Shown here: positions 57,479 through 64,000 of the stretch, one piece after another
Numbering within the stretch: position 1 is the stretch's first letter
How the letters are laid out: each line of letters begins with the position of its first letter
NCBI GenBank assembly: GCA_947475165.1
Contig: CANJLD010000007.1
Location: 19,131-83,130, forward strand
Direction: 5' to 3'
Length of the DNA stretch: 64,000 bases
Source of the DNA: Bacteroidota bacterium
GTDB lineage: Bacteria > Bacteroidota > Bacteroidia > Chitinophagales > LD1
Translations under genes and position numbers: made by a program
Notes under the pieces: model-generated
The model's database searches: none
Told to the model about the DNA's origin: nothing
What the model saw: only the letters and a program-made list of their open reading frames with translations

Positions 57479-58684
57479 ATGCTAAAAAATAAAATCATGA
57501 ACAAGCTAACAACAACCCTCGCAATCATCGCCATCTCTCTTCAATCTTTTGCTGGTGATTGTCCGGCTCTTTCTGGTCAGTTTACTATCGGAAAAGGAGA
57601 GAACGCTGACTTCTCTACTATTACAGATGCAACTAACGCGCTTAAATGCGGTGGCGTTACGGGTCCGGTAACTTTCCTTTTGGAAGACGGAACTTATGAT
57701 GAAAGAGTAGTTCTTTCATCTATTACAGGTGCATCTAATTTCAACACAATCACTTTCGAATCTAAATCAGGTAACAATACAGAGGCTGTTATCAGCTACG
57801 GAAGCGGTGATGCTACTTTAGTAATGAATGGTGTATCGTATGTATCTTTCGAAAACATCACTATAGACCACAAATCATCTACTTATGGTAACTGCGCAAG
57901 AATAGATGGCAAGTCAAGCAATCTTCGCTTTAAAGGTGTTGTGTTTGATGGTGTAGAAGTAGCAAGAACAGGCGTAGAAAGCTCAACTGTTTATTTTACT
58001 CCAAGCACTCCTAAAACTGATATTGCTTTCGAAGATTGTGAAATTAATAACGGTAGCACAGGAATTGCAAAAGGCGGAAACAGTGCTGAAGCATTGGATT
58101 CAAAAACTTCTATTACAGGAACACTTTTCTTCAACCAATACGAATCAGGTTTAGCGTTGACTAACGAAGATGCACCGGTTATTACGAATAACGTGGTAAG
58201 CACGCTTTCTACTTTCGCTGGTTTCAAAGCCATTAACTTAGATTACGTTGCCAACAACGTAATCATCAGCAACAACATTGTAAACGCTGCAAACGGCTCT
58301 TATGGCTTAGCTATGAACAACTGTGTTGCTCAGGCTACTAACCTTGGTCAAATCAACAACAACTCAATAGCAGTTGGTGGAACAGGTGAAACTTACGGAG
58401 TGTATCTTTCAGGTTCTTCAGATAATCAAGTATTGAATTTCAATCGTGTTAAGTTGACTATTAACGGTCAGCAAACTTCTACACAGGCTTATTACAAGAA
58501 CACAGGAAGCGGCAACAACATCAATATGATGAACAATATTTTCTACGACTTGAATACTGGTGGTTATACTATTCTTGGAAACACCTATAAAGATTTTTTC
58601 AACCAATTGCCTGGTCAAAGTAATCCTTCTCTTTCAGTTTCTTCAAACGGAATTATGATTGAAAAGGTAACTCCAATAAAGTAA
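57479..58684 (+). CDS. Secreted right-handed beta-helix protein
   Basis: A 401-residue protein. Translation may start at ATG 57479 or, better for the signal peptide, at 57497 (MNKLTTTLAIIAISLQSFAG, cleavage before DCPAL). The rest is a parallel beta-helix of pectin-lyase-like type: GKGENADFSTITDATNAL, the VTFLLEDGTYDERVVL coil, ITFESKSGN, YVSFENITIDHKS, then many NNxI/NNxV turns (ITNNVVSTL, IISNNIVNAANG). Proteins of this form bind or cleave polysaccharides, but the catalytic residues of pectate lyases are not evident. It lacks a C-terminal T9SS sorting domain, ending in MIEKVTPIK, which suggests the periplasm or another route. It has its own promoter and terminator. Confidence 0.85.
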   Translation: MLKNKIMNKLTTTLAIIAISLQSFAGDCPALSGQFTIGKGENADFSTITDATNALKCGGVTGPVTFLLEDGTYDERVVLSSITGASNFNTITFESKSGNNTEAVISYGSGDATLVMNGVSYVSFENITIDHKSSTYGNCARIDGKSSNLRFKGVVFDGVEVARTGVESSTVYFTPSTPKTDIAFEDCEINNGSTGIAKGGNSAEALDSKTSITGTLFFNQYESGLALTNEDAPVITNNVVSTLSTFAGFKAINLDYVANNVIISNNIVNAANGSYGLAMNNCVAQATNLGQINNNSIAVGGTGETYGVYLSGSSDNQVLNFNRVKLTINGQQTSTQAYYKNTGSGNNINMMNNIFYDLNTGGYTILGNTYKDFFNQLPGQSNPSLSVSSNGIMIEKVTPIK

Positions 58685-58712
58685 CTTCAATAGCTTGTTC
58701 GTTACTTTCTTG

Positions 58713-58740
58713 CGACTCCGGTTAATTCCGGAGTCGTTTT
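58713..58740 (+). terminator. Terminator of the beta-helix protein gene
   Basis: A 9-bp GC-rich stem (cgactccgg / ccggagtcg, 58713-58721 with 58728-58736) with a TTAATT loop is followed by a T-run (tttttatttt). It lies 28 bases after the gene's stop codon. Confidence 0.9.
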
Positions 58741-58786
58741 TATTTTCATAAGTATTCGTATTTTCATATCCGAACAATGCGATAAC

Positions 58787-59920
58787 TTGACAAGCCAAAT
58801 ACGTATACCGGATAATCCAACCATAGAACAACTGAAAGGACTTTTGCAGGAAAGCGAAATGAGGTTCAGTGCGCTTGCCGATGCTTCACCGGTAATGATT
58901 TGGATGACCGACCCTGATAATCGGTGCTATTATTTTAATCAATCATGGTTAACTTTTACAGGGAAAATTTTCGAAGAACAAGCCGGTTCAAACTGGCTGA
59001 CTGGTGTTCATGCAGAAGACATCAAAGTTTTTAATAACGTAGCGGTAACCCTTAAACAGAAAGAAAAATACACCTGCGAATATCGGTTAATGCGCTATGA
59101 TGGAACTTACCGTTCTATTCTTGAAGTAGGTAATCCCCGCTTTTTGCCCGATGGCAGCTTTGCCGGTTACATTGGTAGTTGTATGGATATTACCGAAACC
59201 AAAATTGCAAAAACAGAATTGGCAAATCAAACGAAAGAATTGTTGCGCTCAAATGAAGAGTTGGAGCAATTTGCTTATGTAGCTTCGCACGATTTGCAGG
59301 AGCCATTGCGCATGATTATTAGCTATGTGCAGATTATTCAAAAGAATATTGAGAAGAAGAATACGGAAGGACTATCTGAGTTTATGAATTATGTATTAGA
59401 AGGCACGGGCAGAATGCAGTTGCTGATAAACGATTTGCTCCAGTTCTCCCGAGTAACCCGAAGAGGAAATCCGTTTATCGCTGTTGATTTAAATGAGATT
59501 TTAAAAATTTCCACTACACATTTAACCGCACGCATTAGCGAGAACAACGCCACTGTTACTTATGATTCAATGCCTAAGCTGAAAGGCGATAATTTTCAAT
59601 TGATTCGCTTGTTTCAGAATTTAATTGATAACGCTATAAAATTTAGAGCACCGAACCGGCAACCGGAAATAAAAATCTCCGTAGAAGAACGAGCTGAAGA
59701 TTTTGTTTTTGCAATTAAAGACAACGGAATAGGGATTGAGGATAAATTCTACAATCGTATATTTGTCATCTTTCAACGTTTACACACGCGAAATGAATAT
59801 GAAGGAACCGGTATAGGTTTAGCAGTGTGTAAAAAAATTGTAGAGCGGCACGGAGGGGAAATTTGGGTAGAGTCGAAACAAAACGAAGGCAGTACATTCT
59901 TTTTCACCATTAATAAATAA
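58787..59920 (+). CDS. PAS-domain sensor histidine kinase
   Basis: A 377-residue cytosolic hybrid-free sensor kinase. The PAS domain with its PAC tail (about residues 22-145: FSALADASPVMIWMTDPDN, GYIGSCMDITETK) is followed by the HisKA dimerisation helix with phospho-acceptor His168 in VASHDLQEPLRMI, and the HATPase domain with the N box LIDNAIKF, G1 box KDNGIGIEDKF and GTGIGLAVCKKIVERHGG. It has no membrane segments. No in-frame ATG fits; a TTG at 58787 is the likely start, since the next ATG (58859) would cut into the PAS domain. It forms an operon with two response regulators (gaps 11 and 5 bases). The kinase core resembles those of phytochrome-type kinases, but no chromophore domain is present. 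Confidence 0.92.
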   Translation: MTSQIRIPDNPTIEQLKGLLQESEMRFSALADASPVMIWMTDPDNRCYYFNQSWLTFTGKIFEEQAGSNWLTGVHAEDIKVFNNVAVTLKQKEKYTCEYRLMRYDGTYRSILEVGNPRFLPDGSFAGYIGSCMDITETKIAKTELANQTKELLRSNEELEQFAYVASHDLQEPLRMIISYVQIIQKNIEKKNTEGLSEFMNYVLEGTGRMQLLINDLLQFSRVTRRGNPFIAVDLNEILKISTTHLTARISENNATVTYDSMPKLKGDNFQLIRLFQNLIDNAIKFRAPNRQPEIKISVEERAEDFVFAIKDNGIGIEDKFYNRIFVIFQRLHTRNEYEGTGIGLAVCKKIVERHGGEIWVESKQNEGSTFFFTINK

Positions 59921-59931
59921 TTATTCCACCC

Positions 59932-60381
59932 ATGGATTTTTTAAAAAGCAACAAAGAAAAACCAAGAGTTCTCTTGGTAGAAGATAACCCGGGCGATATC
60001 CGGTTGACACAGGAAGCGTTGAAGGAAAGTAAAATGGATGTTCACTTAGATGTAGTTTCGGACGGTGAGCAGGCTATTGACTTTTTGATGAAACGCGGTA
60101 AGTATGCCGATTCTATTCGTCCGCATATTATTTTGCTTGACTTGAATTTGCCTAAGAAAAACGGCATTGAAGTTTTGAAGGAAGTGAAAGCGCACGAATC
60201 GCTTCGCAAAATTCCGGTGATTGTGCTGACTACTTCTGATGCAGACCATGATATTTCGAAAGCGTATTCGCTTCATGCTAACTGCTATATTTTAAAACCG
60301 GTTGACTTTGACGATTTTGCTAAAGCCATTCGTTTGATAGAAACTTATTGGTTTAACAACGTTCAACTACCACACGAATAA
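59932..60381 (+). CDS. Single-domain response regulator (Rcp1-like)
   Basis: A 149-residue stand-alone receiver domain: acidic pocket in VLLVEDNPGDIRL, phospho-acceptor Asp70 in LLDLNLPKKNG, the Thr/Ser switch in VIVLTTSDADHD, and the conserved Lys in YILKPVDFDDF. The insert SDGEQAIDFLMKRGKYADS before the Asp and the C-terminal helix are typical of Rcp1-type regulators, which receive phosphate from PAS or phytochrome kinases without binding DNA. It lies 11 bases after the kinase gene, so it is most likely its cognate partner, passing the signal to the next protein or to a target elsewhere. Confidence 0.93.
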   Translation: MDFLKSNKEKPRVLLVEDNPGDIRLTQEALKESKMDVHLDVVSDGEQAIDFLMKRGKYADSIRPHIILLDLNLPKKNGIEVLKEVKAHESLRKIPVIVLTTSDADHDISKAYSLHANCYILKPVDFDDFAKAIRLIETYWFNNVQLPHE

Positions 60382-60386
60382 AAATT

Positions 60387-61061
60387 ATGTCGGCACAGGA
60401 ATTAAAAGTTTTATTGCTTGAAGATAACCCGGGAGATGCTTTCTTAATGAAATTCTACCTTGGTGAATCTACCTCACCGGTGTTTAATGTTTCGCATGCG
60501 GAAACGGTGAAGGCAGCACTTGATTTATTAGCAGAAGGTTCGTTTGATATTATTTTGAGTGATATGAATTTGCCCGATAGTTTCGGGGTAGATACCATCA
60601 AAACTATTCTAGGAAAATTTCCGGGCAACCTTGTAATTGTACTCACCGGTTTAACAGATGAAGATGTTGGATTGGAAACAGTGCGCTACGGGGCGCAGGA
60701 TTTTTTGACTAAAGGAAAATTCGATAGTAAGGTTTTGATTTCTTCGGTAATGTTTTCGTTTGAGCGGTTTAAACTGAATACGCAGATTGATAGTTTTACC
60801 AAACAGTTAGGTGAAGAAAATACGCGCTTTGATGTTATTCAGAAATTATTGAATGTGGGCTATGTTGAGTTTGACTCCAAAACAAATGCTGCTTTTAGTT
60901 CCGGTATTTCCGATGATAGCGAAGAACTGAAGAAAGCAGTGCAGAATGCTGTTGCAAATTCCGGTACCGGTGAAATAGTTTACAAGCGAAAAGATACAGA
61001 TTACCGCCTGCTTTACGAAACTAAAGACGGCAAAATCTGCGGAGTTATTCAGGCAGTATAA
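60387..61061 (+). CDS. Response regulator with C-terminal PAS-like extension
   Basis: A 224-residue protein beginning with a receiver domain (VLLLEDNPGDAFLMKFYL, phospho-acceptor Asp59 in IILSDMNLPDSFG, Thr in IVLTGLTDED, Lys in FLTKGKFD). After residue 125 a coiled-coil-like helix (FERFKLNTQIDSFTKQL) leads into about 85 residues that look like a shortened PAS fold (GYVEFDSKTNAAFSSGIS, ending YRLLYETKDGKICGVIQAV). There is no DNA-binding or output enzyme domain. It closes the kinase/regulator operon, 5 bases after the first regulator, and is followed by a terminator. It may be the downstream phosphate acceptor or a protein-interaction switch; both are inference. Confidence 0.85.
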   Translation: MSAQELKVLLLEDNPGDAFLMKFYLGESTSPVFNVSHAETVKAALDLLAEGSFDIILSDMNLPDSFGVDTIKTILGKFPGNLVIVLTGLTDEDVGLETVRYGAQDFLTKGKFDSKVLISSVMFSFERFKLNTQIDSFTKQLGEENTRFDVIQKLLNVGYVEFDSKTNAAFSSGISDDSEELKKAVQNAVANSGTGEIVYKRKDTDYRLLYETKDGKICGVIQAV

Positions 61062-61081
61062 AATACTAGTATCTAATACTT

Positions 61082-61119
61082 ACCCGTGCCATGGTTTTGA
61101 ACTGTGACGCGGGTTTTTT
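61082..61119 (+). terminator. Terminator of the kinase/response-regulator operon
   Basis: acccgtgcca (61082-61091) pairs imperfectly with tgacgcgggt (61105-61114), including one wobble and one mismatch, followed by TTTTT. It lies 20 bases after the second regulator's stop and touches the stop of the convergent outer-membrane protein gene at 61118. Confidence 0.75.
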
Positions 61120-62983
61120 AATGCACGTCTGTCATTAACTGACTTCCTTCTGTAGAAAGAATGGTTGGTAAAAACAAATCTTCAGGAATTATAGAGTGTT
61201 TGTTTTCGAAACCACCGGATATGGCATAGGGTTTTAAACCGGTGATGTTTAAGTTAGGATAATAAGCAAAGGTGAGTTCGAACGAGCCGATACCTAAGCC
61301 GAGATTGCGTAAACGGATTCCTGCACCATATGCCTGCTTTAGTTGAAATTCTTTCAACGAGTTTTGTTGTGTAATGGCAATATCGACAAAAGCAAATAGG
61401 GAAGAAGTGAACCCTAAAACTTTAAACGTTGGATATACATCGGTTTCGAAATTGAAAACATAACTGCGTGTGCCACGGATGTAGTTGGTAAAAATGCCGC
61501 GCATACCGCTGCCATCATTTACAATCAATTCTTTTCCGAGCGGACGGTTGAAGCCGAGATTGATGTTTGCAGATATAAACTGGCGGAACATAAACTTCCT
61601 GCCCAACTTAATTGGTCGTGTATAAAAATTCTGACTGATGCGAATTAGAATCTGCTGGTAAGAATCTTTTTTGGTGAAGCCGCCATATGAAGCGCGGATG
61701 TTGTAGTAACCTGCTTTATCAATATATTTTCCATACTCCATTTGTATGCCCGAGTAAAAACGTTTTTGCAATTCTTCATCGTAATCGAAACCGAGAATGA
61801 GTGCACCGTTTAAACCACGACTGAAATATTCTGCCTGACCGAGATAAAAAACTGAATGGTCAACATAGTAATTCCAATTAGCGAAACCGATGCTGCCGAG
61901 AAAGTAAGTGCGGTCAATAAATGTTTGTGCGCCATCTTCGCTGCGCTTAAAGGGACGCGTGATATAATTGTTGCGATACATTCGACCGGATAAAATGAAC
62001 CGGAGAAATTCATGCTTTACACCAAAACTGCCTGGTAGCTTAAATGAGGTAGCCAGCCATACATCCTGCCAGTTATAAAAAACATTGGTAGGGATAGAAG
62101 GGCCAAATGAATTAGGAAGTGCGTTCGTCTCGCGGTAGATGCCTGCTTTAATATGTCCGGCCCATTTGCTGTTGGCAGAAAAGAAATCGCGCGTTATTTC
62201 CAATTGGCCACCCTTGGTAAAATTGCTGTACTTGTAGGATAATTTTGTATCGATGTGCGAACTGCGGATGTTTTCATACTGGTAATTTCCGTATACGGTC
62301 CACAAATTATCTTTGCGGTAGTTGAGCGAAACCCAGTTGGTAATGCTTTGCGGCAAGCCAAGAAAATTTTTGAACTGAATGCCACCCGCCACTTTGTTGT
62401 ATTCCAAACTAGTGTTCAAACCCCAACTCCACATATCCTGCACCATTACTACTACATCAATCAACTCTTCGCTACCTTCTACGGGCAGCATAAATATTTT
62501 CAAATCTTTAAAGGTGTTGCGTTGCCATAAATTTTTTTCGGTGTCGGCAAACAGCACCGGTACTATTCGGTCGCCATGTTTAAAGAGGAGGTCGTTTCGC
62601 ACTACCCAATCTTTTGTTTTTATCTGTATACGGTTGGCAAATTTCTGAAACTTGTTGTAGTGATCATTTTGCGGTTTTTCTACACTTACCCTGTAAGGGT
62701 CAATTACTTGTATAGTAATGTTGCGGATAATTTTATTGCGGTAAGGTTCGTATTCCGCCATACCGGTGAGTGGGCGATCGAAACTGCGATCTTTATAGCT
62801 GAGATACGAAATGTAGATGAGCGTTTTATCTAAACCTTTGAGTAGTTTTTTTTGCCGCTCTGCTTGCTTAAGTTGTTTTACGGTTTTGTCCAGACACACT
62901 TCATCGTCATAAGGAGATTGTGCAAACAGGGTTTGCACACCGGTGGCGATGAAACAGAAAAGCAAGACGTAAAAAGCCTTCAT
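61118..62983 (-). CDS. Outer-membrane Omp85/TamA-like beta-barrel protein
   Basis: A 621-residue exported protein: signal peptide 1-21 (YVLLFCFIATGVQTLFA), a soluble N-terminal region with a POTRA-like element (NTFKDLKIFMLPVEGSEELIDVVVMVQD, about 160-190), and a long C-terminal stretch (200-600) of alternating beta strands with aromatic ends, such as YGNYQYENIRSSHID and YYNIRASYGGFTKKDSY, that would form a 14- or 16-strand barrel. The shape fits the Omp85/BamA/TamA superfamily as found in Bacteroidota, but the usual C-terminal RGYSP-type motif is not evident, so it may be a divergent branch. It stands alone, convergent with the regulator operon. The substrate is unknown. Confidence 0.72.
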   Translation of the reverse strand: MKAFYVLLFCFIATGVQTLFAQSPYDDEVCLDKTVKQLKQAERQKKLLKGLDKTLIYISYLSYKDRSFDRPLTGMAEYEPYRNKIIRNITIQVIDPYRVSVEKPQNDHYNKFQKFANRIQIKTKDWVVRNDLLFKHGDRIVPVLFADTEKNLWQRNTFKDLKIFMLPVEGSEELIDVVVMVQDMWSWGLNTSLEYNKVAGGIQFKNFLGLPQSITNWVSLNYRKDNLWTVYGNYQYENIRSSHIDTKLSYKYSNFTKGGQLEITRDFFSANSKWAGHIKAGIYRETNALPNSFGPSIPTNVFYNWQDVWLATSFKLPGSFGVKHEFLRFILSGRMYRNNYITRPFKRSEDGAQTFIDRTYFLGSIGFANWNYYVDHSVFYLGQAEYFSRGLNGALILGFDYDEELQKRFYSGIQMEYGKYIDKAGYYNIRASYGGFTKKDSYQQILIRISQNFYTRPIKLGRKFMFRQFISANINLGFNRPLGKELIVNDGSGMRGIFTNYIRGTRSYVFNFETDVYPTFKVLGFTSSLFAFVDIAITQQNSLKEFQLKQAYGAGIRLRNLGLGIGSFELTFAYYPNLNITGLKPYAISGGFENKHSIIPEDLFLPTILSTEGSQLMTDVH

Positions 62984-63094
62984 GTATAGTGTTACGGAAA
63001 AGATTAGATGAAGTTAAAAGAATATGGTAATGAAGCTACCCGATTATTGGGTCATAGAATACAAAAGCCCAAGCACAATGAAAAAGAGCGAAAC

Positions 63095-63124
63095 TTGAAT
63101 TACCTTTTCGGGCTTGATACATTA
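63095..63124 (+). promoter_or_regulatory. Candidate promoter for the 110-residue protein gene
   Basis: TTGAAT at 63095, 17 bases, then TACATT at 63118 (TTG-N20-TACATTA). The spacing equals that of the promoters at 24503 and 57433 but the boxes match less well. The following leader of about 28 bases contains no recognisable element. Confidence 0.35.
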
Positions 63125-63152
63125 TTCTAAATTTACGCAATAAAACAGACTC

Positions 63153-63485
63153 ATGCCAAGCAATCAGACCAATTGGACTTACAACGAATTTCTTGCCTTC
63201 CTGCTTATTTATGCAGCTGAAATGAATTATTCTTTAACCAAAGATGAATTGGCTTTTATAAAGGAGCGTACTCGGATAAGCGATATAGAAAAAATAAAAG
63301 CCACGGTTGATAGCGTGAACGATGTAGCGGCAATAGATATTATAGAAGATTACCGCAAAAAATATTTAGGTAATAAAGAGCAAGAAGCACAAGCAAAAAC
63401 CGATTTGGAAAACCTGCTCAAAACACCTGGCATTCATAGTCAACTTGAAATAGCAGGCGTGCATATTTTGGAGAAGCTGATTTGA
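63153..63485 (+). CDS. Hypothetical 110-residue helical protein
   Basis: I do not recognise this family. The product is predicted to be almost wholly helical: an aromatic N-terminal helix (TYNEFLAFLLIYAAEMNY), a TKDELAFIKERTR helix, DIEKIKATVDSVNDVAAIDIIEDY, and a final helix HSQLEIAGVHILEKL. The layout loosely recalls small TerB- or EF-hand-like helical bundles but lacks the metal-binding residues. It has no signal peptide. The start at ATG 63153 follows an AT-rich leader with a candidate promoter 30-60 bases upstream. It converges with the truncated barrel-protein gene with a 7-base gap. Confidence 0.7.
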   Translation: MPSNQTNWTYNEFLAFLLIYAAEMNYSLTKDELAFIKERTRISDIEKIKATVDSVNDVAAIDIIEDYRKKYLGNKEQEAQAKTDLENLLKTPGIHSQLEIAGVHILEKLI

Positions 63486-63492
63486 CAGTTTC

Positions 63493-64000
63493 TCAAAAGC
63501 CTTCCGTATTCCGCTTTATAAATAAGTAATGCACGCCAAACATAATACCCACATTAGCGTTGCGGCTTTGCTGATACTTTACATCGTTATGACTTATAAA
63601 AGTTTTTAAACCATCTCCATTTATATCAAGAATGCCAGCATAACCTGATAACCCTAAATCAAAAAATAAATAATCGGTGGCATAAACTTCTGCGCCAATT
63701 TGCAGCGCCAAGCCCATATCAAATGTTTTAAATTTTTGGTCAGATGTAAAATCCGGGAAATAGGTAATTCCGCCAATTTCTACATTTTCACTAGATGCCG
63801 TTCTGAAACCAAACTGCGGACCAAGACAAACAAACATTTTAGCTTTTTTGCCGAACTTGCTAACGTATTTTGCCATTATGGGTATTTGCACGTATGTCAA
63901 TTTTACTACGCGCTTTACATTTACTCTTGTAGCATTACCATTTGCATCCTCCCCAATTCGACCTTGCGGTAAATCTGCCGGACCCATAAAATTATCTTCA
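63493..64000 (-). CDS. Outer-membrane beta-barrel (PorT/porin-like) protein, 5' end missing
   Basis: The C-terminal 169 residues of a small outer-membrane beta-barrel. The frame remains open beyond the ATG at 63987 to the window edge, and the signal peptide and first strands are not present, so the true start lies outside. Strands such as VVKLTYVQIPIMAKYVSK, MFVCLGPQFGFRTA, TFDMGLALQIGAEV and FFDLGLSGYAGILDING, plus the terminal VGIMFGVHYLF, are characteristic of the PorT/OMP_b-brl family widespread in Bacteroidota. The last segment after the barrel (IKRNTEGF) is a short basic tail. No more specific role can be assigned. Confidence 0.82.
   Translation of the reverse strand, partial: EDNFMGPADLPQGRIGEDANGNATRVNVKRVVKLTYVQIPIMAKYVSKFGKKAKMFVCLGPQFGFRTASSENVEIGGITYFPDFTSDQKFKTFDMGLALQIGAEVYATDYLFFDLGLSGYAGILDINGDGLKTFISHNDVKYQQSRNANVGIMFGVHYLFIKRNTEGF

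Noticed and set aside
58787..59920. Bacteriophytochrome
   Set aside because: The kinase core and Rcp1-like partner resemble phytochrome systems, but there is only one PAS domain and no GAF/PHY chromophore region.
1..64000. tRNA or rRNA genes
   Set aside because: No T-loop-like sequence in a cloverleaf context and no conserved rRNA segment was seen on either strand by eye.

Overview
The window looks like a chromosomal piece of a Bacteroidota bacterium (Chitinophagia/Sphingobacteriia/Flavobacteriia-like), moderately AT-rich. The evidence is type IX secretion (T9SS) sorting domains of both types, a PorP/SprF-family protein beside a giant secreted adhesin, an OmpA/PD40 protein, a mevalonate pathway with a degradative-type HMG-CoA reductase and a GYDIA-type GHMP kinase, a short Bacteroidota-type arginine decarboxylase, and TTG-N20-TAnnTTG promoter geometry. 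I saw no rRNA, tRNA, CRISPR array, phage or transposase gene.

Layout. 1-1380: 3' end of ATP-dependent pckA with a strong terminator, a secreted protein made of six exact 17-residue repeats, and an MmcQ/YjbR protein. 1404-5922 (minus): a four-gene operon with a CrtI/retinol-saturase-like oxidoreductase, an acyl-CoA dehydrogenase, an APH-type kinase (together a split ACAD10/11- or LvaC/LvaA-like pair) and a membrane protein. 6002-6433: a histone-H1-like basic protein. 6634-12035: a visibly GC-richer block with pbpC, a 21-bp tandem array, a beta-helix lipoprotein and an aldehyde dehydrogenase, running on into a small membrane protein, aroB and aroA. 14860-19160 (minus): the mevalonate operon (HMG-CoA reductase, GYDIA kinase, diphosphomevalonate decarboxylase, mevalonate kinase). 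Divergent from it at 19367 is a fusion of a CrtC/AttH-like lipocalin domain with a polyprenyl diphosphate synthase, followed by a second 21-bp array and a penicillin-acylase-family enzyme.

24503-49229 is the surface module: a sigma70-like promoter, an attenuator-like leader, one 21-kb gene for a 7088-residue T9SS type B protein, then the PorP/SprF protein and the OmpA protein. The rest holds an M1 metallopeptidase with a T9SS type A tail, a 3-hydroxyacyl-CoA dehydrogenase, a TPR protein, argS, arginine decarboxylase, a secreted beta-helix protein, a PAS histidine kinase with two response regulators, and outer-membrane beta-barrel proteins.

Three features go beyond ordinary gene content. First, the palindrome ACCGGT is extremely over-represented across the whole window (about 130 by eye count). 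Second, short repeats are inserted in frame in conserved enzymes: 7-bp tandem repeats in pbpC and aroA, and a 33-bp palindrome in argS. Third, two intergenic arrays of unrelated sequence share an exact 21-bp period, each placed just after a plus-strand gene. With the lipocalin/prenyl-synthase fusion and the kinase/dehydrogenase operon, these are the main leads.
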